Part shown: positions 16,905 to 26,988 of the stretch, one piece after another
How the letters are laid out: every line of letters starts with the position of its first letter
Position numbering within the stretch: position 1 is the stretch's first letter
NCBI GenBank assembly: GCA_963798445.1
Contig: CAWCTH010000011.1
Coordinates: 806,001-870,000 of the forward strand
Length of the DNA: 64,000 nt
Source: DASXAI01 sp963798445
Lineage (GTDB): Bacteria > Actinomycetota > Acidimicrobiia > Acidimicrobiales > Ilumatobacteraceae
Direction of reading: 5' to 3'
Position numbers and translations under genes: made by a program
The notes under the pieces: generated by a model
The model's input: the letters and a program-made list of their open reading frames with translations, nothing else
Databases searched by the model: none
What the model was told of the DNA's origin: nothing

Positions 16905-17706
16905 ATGGACCTGGGGCTCAACGGCAAGCGGGCGATCGTCACCGGCGGCAGCCGAGGCATCGGCAAGGCGGTGGCGCGGGCGCTGGCCGACGAGGGCTGC
17001 GACGTGGTGGTGGCGGCCCGCACGCTCGATGTCCTCGAGGATGCGGCGCACGAACTGGCGGCGGCGACCGGTCGCCGCGTCGTGCCGATCGTGGTCGACA
17101 CCGCGTCGCAGGACTCGGTCGGACATGATGGTGACGGCCGCCGGCGAGGCCCTTGGCGGCATCGACATCCTCGTCAATTCGGCGGCCAAGCCGATGGGCC
17201 AGAGCCGGCCGCCGAAGCTGGCCGAGATCACCGACGAGCTGTTCTGGGACGACGTCAACGTCAAGGTCCTCGGCTACCTCCGTTGCGCTCAGGCGGTGGC
17301 GCCGCACATGGCGAAAGCGGGATGGGGTCGCATCATCAACATCTCCGGCCTGGGGGCGCGCTCGACCGGCTCGGCCATCGGCTCGATGCGCAACGTGGCC
17401 GTCGCGGCGCTGACCAAGAACCTGGCCGACGAGCTGGGGCCGAAGGGCATCAACGTGACCGTGGTGCACCCCGGGCTCACCCGCACCGAGGCCACGCCGG
17501 GGGTCGCTCGCGCGACTGGCCGAGGCCCAGGGCATCAGCGTCGAGGAAGCCGAGCGCAGCCTGTCGCGCAACACCATCGGGCGGATCGGTGGAGTCGGCC
17601 GAAGTGGCCGCCGTCGTCGCCTTCCTGGCGTCGCCGCGTCAGCGTCGCCATCAACGGCGACGCCATCGCCTGCGGCGGCGGCGCCCCCGGCTCGATCTAT
17701 TACTAG
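16905..17706 (+). CDS. SDR-family oxidoreductase lacking the usual Tyr/Lys pair, about four frameshifts
   Basis: About 267 codons from ATG 16905 to TAG at 17706. The Rossmann motif is present (AIVTGGSRGIGKAVARALAD) as are the strand IDILVNSAAKPMG and the active-site Ser region (RIINISGLGARS). Where YxxxK is expected, the sequence reads GSMRN before VAVAALTKNLADEL, so the catalytic Tyr and Lys appear to be absent. The frame is broken near 17122, 17505, 17586 and 17637. The following gene is a CoA-transferase on the same strand, so a role in acyl-CoA catabolism is plausible but unproven. Confidence 0.78.
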
Positions 17707-17792
17707 CGGCCGGGGGTGGGCTGGCGGCTCTGTCACATCCCGGCGCTGCGCAGGCGGGGTCCTAGGGTCGCTGCCGTCAGCGACGTGGGGGG

Positions 17793-18996
17793 ATGGGCAT
17801 GGCCGGACCGATGGAGGGCATCAAGGTCGTCGAGCTCGGGTTCTGGGTGGCCGGGCCCAGCTGCGCCGCGGTACTGGCCGACTGGGGCGCCGACGTGGTG
17901 AAGGTCGAGCCCATCATCGGCGACCCGTTCCGTGGTATCGCCGCGTACTACGCGTTGGCCAACGGCGAGGAGATGAATCCACCGTTCGAGCTGGACAACC
18001 GGGGCAAGCGGTCGATCGGTCTCGACTTCGCCACCGACGACGGCCGGCGCATCCTCGGTGAGCTCATCGCCCAGGCCGACGTGTTCGTCACCAACCTGCG
18101 GGTCGACGCACTGGAGCGCGCCGGCCTCGACCACGCCACGCTGACCGCGCTCCATCCGCGCCTCGTCTACGCCAGCATCACCGGACTCGGGTTGGAAGGC
18201 GAGGAACGCGGTCGCGCCGCCTACGACGTGGGGTCGTTCTGGTCGCGCGCCGGCGTGGCGGCGGCCCTCACCCCGGAGGGCTCCGAGCTGCCGTACCAGC
18301 GTGGTGGCATGGGCGACCACATGACCGGGATGGCGGCGGCCGGCGGTGTGTCGGCGGCGCTGTTCGTGCGCGAGCGAACGGGCAAGGGTCAGCTCGTCAG
18401 CACGTCGCTGCTGCGCACCGGGGTGTACATGCTCGGCTGGGACTACAGCGCCAACCTCCGCACCGGCATGCCGACGGTGCCGATCACCCGGCGCACCGCT
18501 CCCAATCCGCTCATCCTCGACTACGGCGCCAGCGACGGCCGCCGGTTCTGGTTACTGGGGCTGGAGGGCGATCGTCACTGGCCGAACGTACTGAGGGCCG
18601 TCGGGCGACCGGACCTGGCCGACGACGCTCGCTTCGGTGGGCTCTTCGACCGCGCCGTCAACTCGGACGCGCTGGTGCGCGGTGCTGGAGAGCGAGTTCA
18701 CGAAGCGGCCCATGAAGGAGTGGGCCGAGATCTTCGACCGCGAGGGTGTGTGGTGGGCGCCCGTGCAGGCGACGCACGAGCTCATCGAGGACGATCAGGC
18801 CAAGGCCGCCGGGTGCTTCGTGCCCTGTGGAGACGACACCTCGGTGGTGGCCACGCCCATCGACTTCAGCGACACCCCTTGGTCACCCGGGGCCGTCGTG
18901 CCGGAGACCGGCCAGCACACCGAAGAGGTCCTGCTGGAGCTGGGGTACGACTGGGAGGCCATCATCGCCCTGAAGGACAGCGGCGCCATCACCTGA
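17793..18996 (+). CDS. CaiB/BaiF family class III CoA-transferase, one frameshift
   Basis: About 401 codons. Start ATG 17793 (or 17799) follows a GGGGGG Shine-Dalgarno-like run, and TAGGGT at 17763-17768 is a possible -10. The N-terminus (IKVVELGFWVAGPSCAAVLA, then WGADVVKVEP) and DNRGKRSIGLDFATDDGR are family hallmarks. The catalytic Asp sits in GGMGDHMTGMAAAGG. The C-terminal domain continues after a one-base shift near 18680 (FTKRPMKEWAEIFDREGVWW). Class III enzymes move CoA between carboxylic acids. Next to two crotonases and a VOC protein it probably activates the substrate of a short acyl-CoA degradation route. Confidence 0.87.
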
Positions 18997-19051
18997 TCCC
19001 GAGACGGCGACCTTTGGACGGCCCCGCCCAAGCGTGCCAGCATCGGCGGTC

Positions 19052-19867
19052 ATGGGGGAGAGCTCGAACGTCAACTACAGCGTGGACGGGCCGATGGGCG
19101 TCGTGCGTCTCGATCGCCCCGAGAAGCTGAACGCCTTCACGTTCACCATGATCGAAGAGATCCGCGACGCCGTTGACCAGGGCGCGGCAGACCCCGATGT
19201 CGTCGCCATCGTGATCACCGGGACGGGTCGGGCGTTCAGCGCCGGTCTCGACACCACCGACCTGACCCGGTCCACCGAGGGCCACGTCGCCCGGGGCCGC
19301 CACAGCGACGATCCCGACGAGCTGCCGGCACTGTTCAGCTACCTGCTCCGCGTGTCCAAGCCGGTCATCGCCGCCGTGAACGGGGTGAGCGCCGGTGGTG
19401 GCTTCGTCCTGGCGATGATGTCGGACCTGCGCTTCGCCGCCGAGAGCGCCAGCTTCACGACGGCGTTCTCGAAGCGGGGCCTCATCGCCGAGCACGGCAC
19501 CAGCTGGCTGCTGCCTCGTATCGCCGGCTCCAGCCGAGCGCTCGATCTGCTGTGGAGCGCCCGGCGCATCGGGGCCGACGAGGCGCTACGCATCGGCTTC
19601 GTGGACCGTGTGGTGCCCGACGATGCGCTGATGGACGAAGTGGGCGCCTACGTCGACGAGCTCGCCGCCAACGTCTCGCCCCGCTCCATGGCCGTCATGA
19701 AGGCGCAGGTCTACCGAGACCTGTACCTGCCGTTCGATGTGGCCATGCGGGAGGCGGAAGTACGCATCCAGGCCTCGCTCGCGCATCCCGACGCCAAGGA
19801 GGGCGTGCTGTCGTTCCTGGAGCGCCGCCCGCCTCGTTTCGAACCCTGGACCGGAGGACGGCCATGA
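19052..19867 (+). CDS. Crotonase-fold protein (enoyl-CoA hydratase-like) without the two catalytic Glu
   Basis: A 271-residue crotonase-family protein from ATG 19052. Oxyanion-hole segments are RAFSAGLDTTDL and NGVSAGGGFVLAMMSDLRFA. At the positions of rat crotonase Glu144 and Glu164 the sequence has Val (GGGFVLAMM) and Phe (FTTAFS), so ordinary hydratase chemistry is doubtful. A Glu is present in GLIAEHGTSWLLPRIAG and could be the catalytic acid of this subgroup. The stop overlaps the next start (ATGA). Frame intact. Confidence 0.87.
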   Translation: MGESSNVNYSVDGPMGVVRLDRPEKLNAFTFTMIEEIRDAVDQGAADPDVVAIVITGTGRAFSAGLDTTDLTRSTEGHVARGRHSDDPDELPALFSYLLRVSKPVIAAVNGVSAGGGFVLAMMSDLRFAAESASFTTAFSKRGLIAEHGTSWLLPRIAGSSRALDLLWSARRIGADEALRIGFVDRVVPDDALMDEVGAYVDELAANVSPRSMAVMKAQVYRDLYLPFDVAMREAEVRIQASLAHPDAKEGVLSFLERRPPRFEPWTGGRP

Positions 19868-20652
19868 CCGACGCCAGCTACGACACCATTCTCTACGAGA
19901 AGAACGGACCTGTCGCCACGCTCACGATGAACCGGCCGGAGCGCATGAACTCCATGAACAACCGGATGCTCATCGAGACCGGTCGGGCGTTGACGGCGGC
20001 GGCCGAGGACCCGGAGCTGCGCGTGCTCGTGCTCACCGGCACGGGCAGTCGCGCGTTCTGCCCGGGGGCCGACATCTTCGGTGTGGCCGCCGGCTCGCCC
20101 GACGAGGACCGCCTCCGCCCGGAACACTTCCGGGTGCCGGTGCAGCTGCGCGACCTCCCAGCGGTCACCGTCGCCGCCGTGAACGGGGCGTGTGCCGGCG
20201 CCGGCCTCGGCTGGGCCCTCGCCTGCGACCTGCGCATCGCGACGCGCTCGGCCATGTTCAACACGGCGTTCCTCGACGTCGGGGTCGCCGGCGACATGGG
20301 CGGTCCGTGGACGCTGGGACGCCTGGTGGGTCCGGCCCAGCGCCCGCGAGCTGTACTTCCTGCCCGACAAGTTCAACGCGGAAGAGGCCTTGCGCATCGG
20401 CATGGTGAGCCGCGTGGCCGACGACGAAGACTTCCGCGACGAAGTGGCCCTCGTCGTGGACCGGTTGAGTGCCGCCGCCCCATCGCGCTGCGGACGATGA
20501 AGGCCAACTTCATCGACGCCGAGCGCATGGACCTCGCTGCGTTCATCGGCGTCGAGACGGAACGTCACACCCGGATGTTCACCACTGCGGACACCCGTGA
20601 AGCCTTTGCCGCCAAAGTCGAGAAGCGGGCTCCCCGCTTCATAGGAAGGTGA
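19864..20652 (+). CDS. Second crotonase-fold protein, two compensating frameshifts
   Basis: About 262 codons from the ATG at 19864, which overlaps the upstream stop. Family motifs are ATLTMNRPERMNSMNNRM, SRAFCPGADIFGVA and NGACAGAGLGWALACDLRIA. As in its neighbour, the two crotonase Glu positions are replaced (Gly and Phe), while an Asp occupies the GVAGDMGG position that is Glu in the first paralogue. The frame shifts near 20340 and returns near 20482; the skipped segment reads normally in another frame (ELYFLPDKFNAEEALRIGM). The pair may act as a two-subunit or two-step enzyme. Confidence 0.83.
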   Translation: MTDASYDTILYEKNGPVATLTMNRPERMNSMNNRMLIETGRALTAAAEDPELRVLVLTGTGSRAFCPGADIFGVAAGSPDEDRLRPEHFRVPVQLRDLPAVTVAAVNGACAGAGLGWALACDLRIATRSAMFNTAFLDVGVAGDMGGPWTLGRLVGPAQRPRAVLPARQVQRGRGLAHRHGEPRGRRRRLPRRSGPRRGPVECRRPIALRTMKANFIDAERMDLAAFIGVETERHTRMFTTADTREAFAAKVEKRAPRFIGR

Positions 20653-20657
20653 CCAAC

Positions 20658-21419
20658 ATGCTCCGTCTGCGTCAGCTCGCTCTCGTCGCCAACGATCTCG
20701 ATCCCGTGGTCGACGACCTGAAGGGCGTCTTCGGCGTCGAGGTCGCCTTCAACGACCCCGGGGTGAAGTCGTTCGGTCTGAAGAACGCGGTGATCCCCGT
20801 GGGTCACCAATTCGTCGAGGTGGTCGCTCCCATCGAGGACAACACCGCCGGCGGTCGCTACCTTGCGCGCCGCGGAGGCGACAGCGGCTACATGGTGATC
20901 CTGCAGTGCGACGACCATGCACCGCGCAAGGCTCGCGTCGACGAGCTTGGCATCCGCAAGGTCGCCGAAGCCGAGGAGAAGAACTACTCGATCATGCAGC
21001 TCCATCCTCAGGACACCAGCGGCTCGTTCCTCGAGATCGACGTGCAGGTGGGCGGGGAGCCGTTCGACGGCCCGTGGATGCCGGCCGGCAAGAACTGGCA
21101 GAAGGCGATCCGGACCGAGCGGGTCGACGGCATCGCCGCCGCCGAGATCCAGTCGCCCGAGCCTGAGGCCGTGGCCGACCGGTGGAGCAAGATCCTCGAT
21201 CTCGCCATCGAACGTGACGACGAGGACCGGCCCACGCTGACGCTCGACAACGCCACGATCCGGTTCGTGCCCGCCACCGATGGGCGCGGCGAAGGGCTCG
21301 GCGGCATCGACGTCGTGGCCGTCGACCGCGACGCGGTCCTGGCGGCAGCGGCTGAGCGCGGCGTGCGCCAGGACGACGACGTCGTGCTCGTCGGCGGCGT
21401 CCGCTTCAAGGTGCTGTAA
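20658..21419 (+). CDS. VOC-superfamily (glyoxalase/dioxygenase-fold) protein
   Basis: A 253-residue protein. ATG 20658 is preferred to the overlapping GTG at 20649 because GGAAGG lies 8-9 bases before the ATG. Two VOC-like halves can be seen: residues ~1-115 (LRLRQLALVANDLDPVVDDL, later HQFVEVVAPIEDNTAGGRYL) and ~120-250 (GIAAAEIQSPEPEAVADRW, then ATIRFVPA). The Glu in VEVVAP and possible His residues could bind a metal. The last gene of the CoA-transferase/crotonase cluster, it may act on a ring-cleavage or epimerase step. Substrate unknown. Frame intact. Confidence 0.78.
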   Translation: MLRLRQLALVANDLDPVVDDLKGVFGVEVAFNDPGVKSFGLKNAVIPVGHQFVEVVAPIEDNTAGGRYLARRGGDSGYMVILQCDDHAPRKARVDELGIRKVAEAEEKNYSIMQLHPQDTSGSFLEIDVQVGGEPFDGPWMPAGKNWQKAIRTERVDGIAAAEIQSPEPEAVADRWSKILDLAIERDDEDRPTLTLDNATIRFVPATDGRGEGLGGIDVVAVDRDAVLAAAAERGVRQDDDVVLVGGVRFKVL

Positions 21420-21447
21420 AGGGTCGGGGCGGTCGTCGCGGGCTGCC

Positions 21448-21453
21448 TACGAT
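21448..21453 (+). promoter_or_regulatory. Candidate -10 box (TACGAT) for the AfsR-like regulator
   Basis: TACGAT lies 31 bases before ATG 21485, giving a short leader that contains AAGGG just upstream of the start. No convincing -35 hexamer is visible. Confidence 0.3.
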
Positions 21454-21484
21454 CGTCGGCTCCGGGCCCAGACCAAGGGTGACG

Positions 21485-24400
21485 ATGGCTGCGATGCGGT
21501 ACCGACTGTGGGCGGCTAGAGGTGACTCACGACGGCACGCCCGTCGAGATCGGCAGCCGAAGCAGCGCGCCGTGCTGGCGCTGCTGCTGCTCGAAGGCGG
21601 CCGGGTGGTGTCGACCGATCGGCTCATCGACACGGTGTGGGGCGCGCAGCCACGGCCGCCGCCACAACCTCGCTGCACACGTACATCTCCAACCTCCGCC
21701 GTGCCCTCGAGCCCGGCCGCAAGCCGCGTGACGCCCCACCGGCTGCTGACCCGCGGCCGGCTACCTCCTGGTCGCCGGCCGCCACGAGGTCGACTGGTTC
21801 CGCTTCGAGGACCTCCTGGCCGAGGGCCGGTCCCTGCTCGAGGCTGGCCGACCGAAGGAGGCCGCCGAGCGGCTCACGCAAGCACTCGAGATCGGCGCGT
21901 CGCTGCCCGTGCTCGACATCGACGACGGTGCCACCTACGCGGAGATCCGCGGCCGCTGGTCGACGCTGCGCCAGGACGTGAAAGAGGAGCTGCTCGGCGC
22001 TCGGCTGGCGGTTGGTGAGCACCGCTCCGTGCTGCGCGACCTCGAGGCGGCCGTCAAGGAGCAGCCCTACAACGAAGGGCTGCGAGCTAAGTTCGTCACC
22101 GCGCTGCTACGCTCGGGCCGCCAGCGCGACGCCCTGCAGGCGCTGCAGGACGCCCGGCGCGCGCTGGCCGACGAGGTGGGAGTCGAGCCGGGGCCGGAGC
22201 TGCGGCGATTGGAGACGGCCGTCCTCGAACAGGCCAGCGACCTGGATTGGGTGCCGGCCGATCGCTCCGGGAGCGATGCCTCGGCCCCGGACTCACTCGG
22301 CCGCCCGCCGCCCGGGCGGGGGAACGTCCGAGCCACTCATCCGCCGGTTTCGCGTCAGGCTCGGTGACCACTGCACGCCGGACGCCGCGTCGACCAGCGC
22401 CGCGTCGAGCAGCGCCCTGGCGGCAGACAGGAGCGCGCCGTTCGTGGGTCGTAACAGCGAGTTGGAGGCGCTCGTGGCGCTGGCTGCAGCGTGCGCTCGG
22501 GCCACGGGCGTTCGGCCGTCGTGACCGGCGAGCCCGGCATCGGCAAGACCCGCCTCATCGACGAGCTGGCGGCTCGCGCGAAGCCGAGGGCATGGTGGTG
22601 GTGCGGGCGCGCTGCCCCGAGGACGGTACGGCCCCGTGTTCTGGACGGTGGGCCTCCACGGCGAGCAGCTCCTCGCCAGCGGCGCGGTGCCGGCCGAGCA
22701 GCTCGTGCATCTCGGGCGGCTGATGATGCAGACGAGGCGCGGCGATCCGCAGTCGAGCGCTTCGCCATCCACGCCGCCACGGTGATGGCGCTGGCGGCTG
22801 CCACGACGCCGCTCGTCATCATCCTCGACGACGCCCAGTGGGCTGATACGGCCACCCTGCGCCTGACCGCCTTCGTGGCCGGTGAGCTCCGGACGATGCC
22901 GGTGCTGCTGGTGCTGACGGTTCGCTCCAACGAGCCGGACGCGCCTGCCGCGCTGCTCGACTGCCTCGGCGAGATGGCGCGTGCTCCGGGGTCGCTTCGT
23001 GTTGAGCTGCACGGCCTCGGACTGGCTGCGGTGCAGGAGTGGCTCTCGTCGTCGGGGCTGCGGTTCCCCACGGCGGCGACGGCCGCGCTGGTGCATGACC
23101 GCACCGCCGGCAACCCGCTGTTCGTTCGCGAGCTGGTGGCGTTGATGGGCAGCGAGATCGACTGGCGCGTGGCGTGGCGCGGCGCGCGCCTGGTGCCCGA
23201 CGTCGTGCAGGACGTGATCCGGCGCCGCATCGGCCGCCTCCCGCCGGTCACCCAGCAGCTCCTGGTGACGGCGGCGGTGGTCGGGCGCAGTTCGCCCTCG
23301 ACGTCCTGGCCGACGTGGCCGGCACGACCTGGGCAGCGTTCTCGACGATCTGGACCCGGCTTCGCCGCCGGGATCCTGGAGGAGGACCGCGACGGTGTGG
23401 CGCGGTCCAGTTCTCCCACGCCCTCTTCGCCGAGACCCTGGCCGCCGAGCTCAGTCCGGCCCGGCGGGCCCGCCTCCATGCCGCCGTCGTGGCCGCCGTC
23501 GAGCGGCTGCGGGCCGGCTACCTCGACGCCCATCTGACGATGCTCGCTTACCACGCCGCGTGGGGGCGCCTATGGGCACGGCGCAGAAGGCCTACGACTA
23601 CGCCGTCGCCGCCGCCCACCAAGCCACCGCCCAGGTGGCCGACGAGGAGGCCGGCCGGCTGTGGGAGCGTGCGCTCGCCGCCCTCGAGATCGTGCGTCCT
23701 GGTGACCGCGAAGCCCGGTTCGAGGCGCTGCTGGAGATGGGCACGGCCCGCACGTGCCGGCGACGTCACCGGCGCCCGCGACGCGTGCTGGTGACCGCCG
23801 CCGAGTTGGCCATCGCCGCCGGCGAGGAGAAGGCGCTCCTGCGGGCGCTCCTGCCGCTGGAACAGGCCGGTCTGGCCGGTGACCGACTACGGCGTCGTCG
23901 ACAGGCCACTCATCGAGGTGTTGCGACGAGCAGTCGGTCCTGTCAGCAACGACCTCTCGCCCGAGCGGGTCCGGCTGCTGGGCATGCTGGCCGCCAACCT
24001 GACCCACACGGGCGACGTGGACGGCCCGATCGCGTTGGGCGAGGCGGCCGTGGCCGCCGCCCGCCGCCACGGCGACCCCGCCTTGGTGGCGACCGCCTTG
24101 ATGCGGCGATGGGCGACGCTCAGTCCCACCATGTTCGACGAGCGCCAGGAGGTCGCCGACGAAGTCGTGGCCCTCGATCGAGACCACGGTCTGCCGCCAC
24201 CAGCGTGGGCCACCGGCTACCTCATGGTGGGTCTGGCTGCCTTCGACGGGGTCGATGTCGTGACCGCCGAGGCCGCCGCCGCCCAGGCCAGCGACGCCGC
24301 GGCGCGGGCCGGGCGGGCCGCCCTCATCACTGAGGCGGGCTGGTTCCAGGCGCTCGTTCACCAGGCGCGGGGCCGCCCGGAGGACGCCGAGGCGGTGGCG

Positions 24401-25087
24401 CTCACCACCTATGACCTCTACCGGCGCACCCGCAACCTGAACGCCGAGACCATCCTGAGCGGCGTCCTCATCGGGGTGCGGCGACCAGGGCCGGGTCGAG
24501 GAGTGCGTGATCTCGCGAAGCTGGCGCTGTCGGGGCCGTTCGCCCTCGTCTACCGGGCGTGCCTCAGCCAGGCCGCCGGCGAAGCCGGGCTGCTCGATGT
24601 GGCCCGATCCACGGTGCTCAGCCCCGCCGACCTCGGCCGGGTGCCGGCGGACTACTTCATGCGGGCCACCCTGGTGTCCACCGCCCACACCTGGTGGCAC
24701 CTTGGCATCCACGCCGACGCCGCCGAGGTCATCGCCGGGGCGCTGCGACCGGTCTCGACTCGTCTCGCCTTCCCTGGTTCGACCGCGCCGTTCGTCGGAC
24801 CGATCGCCCTGGCCCTCGCCCGGCTGGCGGCCCTCGTCGGCGACGACGCCGAGGCGCGCCGGTGGGCGGGCGAGGCCGTCGCCGTATCCGAGCGGGCGGG
24901 GGTTCCCATGTGGCTGGCCCGGGCATTGGCCGATCACGGTCGGTTGCTGGCGGGCTCGCCCGACGCCCAGGAGCGGGCCCAGGCCGATGCGGTCCTGGGG
25001 CGGGCCTTTGCGGTGGCCACAGAAGCGAACTGCCAGCCGGTCCTGCGCCTGCTCAGCGGTCCTGAGCGGCCGTGGCGCAGGGACTGA
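21485..25087 (+). CDS. AfsR/SARP-type regulator: winged helix, BTAD, AAA ATPase and TPR-like region (many frameshifts)
   Basis: About 1,200 codons. The N-terminus is an OmpR-type winged helix (VTHDGTPVEIGS, AVLALLLLEGGRVVSTDRLI, SLHTYISNLRRALEP). A BTAD domain follows to about 22370 (VDWFRFEDLLAEGRSLLEAG, ALRSGRQRDALQALQDARRA-like). An AAA_16/LuxR-type ATPase spans ~22440-23560 with Walker A VTGEPGIGKTRLIDEL and Walker B VIILDDAQWAD. The rest is a helical TPR-like region, intact from 23879 to the end. Such regulators control secondary metabolism or stress responses in actinobacteria. At least eight frameshifts (e.g. ~21520, 21557, 21652, 21730, 22530, 22740, 23290, 23760) break the frame although order and content of domains are normal. 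Confidence 0.82.
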
Positions 25088-25146
25088 GCGGCGGGCGCAA
25101 GCAACCGCCAAGACGAGCCCAAGGGTCGTCCCTCATGGTGGCCATC

Positions 25147-25857
25147 ATGGATCGGCCCGCTGATACCACCGTGTACCGCGTCGTCCACCGGGCGATGGTG
25201 ACTGGCGCCGAGCAGCTGGCCGGTGCCGTCGACCGGGCCGGTCCTGATGATCGGGGGCGTCGCCTCGACGCGCTGGCTCGCTGGGCGCATGCCTTCGGCG
25301 CGGCAGGTGCGCCGGCACCAGGCCGAGGAGGATGAACACGCCTTTCCCGCGCTCGCGGATCGGGTCCCGGCGGCCGCCGCCATCCTCGTGCGGCTCGACG
25401 CAGATCACCGCGACTTCACCCGGGTCCTCGCCGAGCTGGCACCGGCCATGACCGGGTTGGCCGACCCGGCGGCGTCGTTCCCGGACGCCCAGCGAGTCGC
25501 CGCCGTCACCACCGCACGGCTGCGGGACCTCGTGGCCGCCCACGTCTGCGACGAGGACGTGAACGTGGCGCCACTGATCGAGCGGCACCTCTCCTTCGAC
25601 GAATACGCCTCGCAGCAGGCCGCCGCCATCAGCCGGCTGCCCCTGCGCATCGCCGCCGGCTTCACCGTTCCATGGCTGCTGGCGGCATCGTCACCGGCCG
25701 AGCGCCCGCACGTGCGGGGGCTGCGCCCACCCGCCTCGCCATCGCCGGTCGCGCCGGCGCCCACCAGTACCGCCGCCGGGTGGTGGTCGCATTCGGCTCC
25801 AGGGTCGCGGCTCCGCGAAATGTCATCGGCTCCGGGCGCGTCTGGCAGGCTGCCGCC
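25147..25857 (+). CDS. Hemerythrin-like HHE domain protein (two frameshifts, stop not identified)
   Basis: The start is taken as ATG 25147 (MDRPADTTVYRVVHRAM); an in-frame ATG at 25135 is possible. The four-helix HHE domain shows iron-ligand positions in RRHQAEEDEHAFPAL, LDADHRDFTRVL and VAAHVCDEDVNVAPLIERHL. The frame shifts near 25290 and again near 25735. After the second shift the usual C-terminus (APTRLAIAGRAGAHQYRRRV) reads into the next gene with no stop before its ATG at 25858, so the true end is uncertain. HHE proteins bind oxygen, NO or iron. Confidence 0.75.
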
Positions 25858-26661
25858 ATGGAGATCAGGGGAAAGGTGTCCGTCATCACCGGGGGAGCCA
25901 GCGGGATCGGGCTGGAGACGGCCCGGCTGCTGGCCAACGCCGGCAGCCGCCTGGTGCTGGCCGACATCGAGCAGGGAGCACTGGATCGAGCCCAGGCCGA
26001 GCTGGGGGCCATCACCGACGTGTTGGGCGTGGTGACCGACGTGGCCGACAAGGACAGCGTCGACGCGCTGGCCGACGCCACCTATGACCGCTTCGGGCAG
26101 GCCGACGTGGTGTTCGGCAATGCCGGAGTCGCCGTCGGCGGCCCCATCGTGGAGATGACGCACGCCGACTGGAAGTGGATCATCGACGTGGATCTGTGGG
26201 GGCCGGTGCACGGCGTCGAGGCGTTCCTGCCCCGCATGGTGGAGGCCGGCAACGGCGGCCACCTGCTGTTCACGGCGTCGTTCGCGGGACTGGTGCCCAA
26301 CGTCGGGCTCGGGCCGTACTGCGTGGCCAAGTACGGGGTCGTGGCGCTGGCCGAGGTCCTGCATCGGGAACTGCGCCCCAACGGCATCGGCGTGAGCGTG
26401 CTGTGCCCGATGCGGGTGTCGACCAACATCGGCAACTCGGAGCGAAACCGTCCGGCCGAGCTGGGTGGGCCGGACGCGTCGCCGACGGTCGCCGATCAGG
26501 GCGAGGACAATCGCGACATGGCCGGGCGGGTGCTGGCGGTGGAGGAAGTGGCCGAGCACGTGGTGGCGGCCATCGGCACAGAGCGGCTGTACATCGTGCC
26601 CCACGAGGAGAGCCGATCCATGGTGCGCCGCCGCTTCGAACGCATCGACCGCGCGTACTAA
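25858..26661 (+). CDS. SDR-family NAD(P)-dependent oxidoreductase
   Basis: A 267-residue classical SDR. The cofactor motif is TGGASGIG, an acidic residue follows the second strand (VLADIEQG, suggesting NAD), the NAG motif is VVFGNAGVAVGG, and the catalytic Ser and YxxxK lie in FTASFAGLV and GPYCVAKYGVVAL. The substrate is probably an alcohol or hydroxyacyl compound but cannot be named. No Shine-Dalgarno is visible before ATG 25858; the upstream hemerythrin frame runs into it without a stop. Frame intact. Confidence 0.88.
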   Translation: MEIRGKVSVITGGASGIGLETARLLANAGSRLVLADIEQGALDRAQAELGAITDVLGVVTDVADKDSVDALADATYDRFGQADVVFGNAGVAVGGPIVEMTHADWKWIIDVDLWGPVHGVEAFLPRMVEAGNGGHLLFTASFAGLVPNVGLGPYCVAKYGVVALAEVLHRELRPNGIGVSVLCPMRVSTNIGNSERNRPAELGGPDASPTVADQGEDNRDMAGRVLAVEEVAEHVVAAIGTERLYIVPHEESRSMVRRRFERIDRAY

Positions 26662-26988
26662 TGCGTCGTGCTTAATGCGTCGCGGGCGTCGGATCGATGT
26701 CGCGGTGCGTGGTCGGCAACCACGGCGGCGGCCGCTTCTCGGTGCGGGACTGCATCGTTTTTGCTGCACATCTGCACCGAGAAGCGCAGATGCACCGAGA
26801 ACGGCGGCGACAGCGGTCACCCACGGTGAGCTCTCGACGAAAGGCGTCGCGCCGCGAGACGGTGGGCACCGACGGTGGCTGGCAAGCGGGGCGATCGTGC
26901 CCGGTCGCGCCCCCGTCACTCCGTTGGCCACGAACCGTTGTCGAGACGTTCCCTGCTGCGTCGGGCGGCGACAGCTATCCGGGCGGCG
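26662..26988. other. 327-base non-coding gap between convergent SDR genes
   Basis: No convincing gene. It contains a 10-base direct repeat TAATGCGTCG (26659-26668 and 26673-26682), and a hairpin CATCTGC/GCAGATG (26769-26792) interwoven with a direct repeat TGCACCGAGAA (26773-26783, 26791-26801). A T-run lies before, not after, the hairpin, so it is not a standard terminator. Confidence 0.5.

Noticed and set aside
26769..26792. Rho-independent terminator between convergent SDR genes
   Set aside because: The hairpin is real but the T-run lies upstream of it on the plus strand and becomes an A-run downstream on the minus strand.
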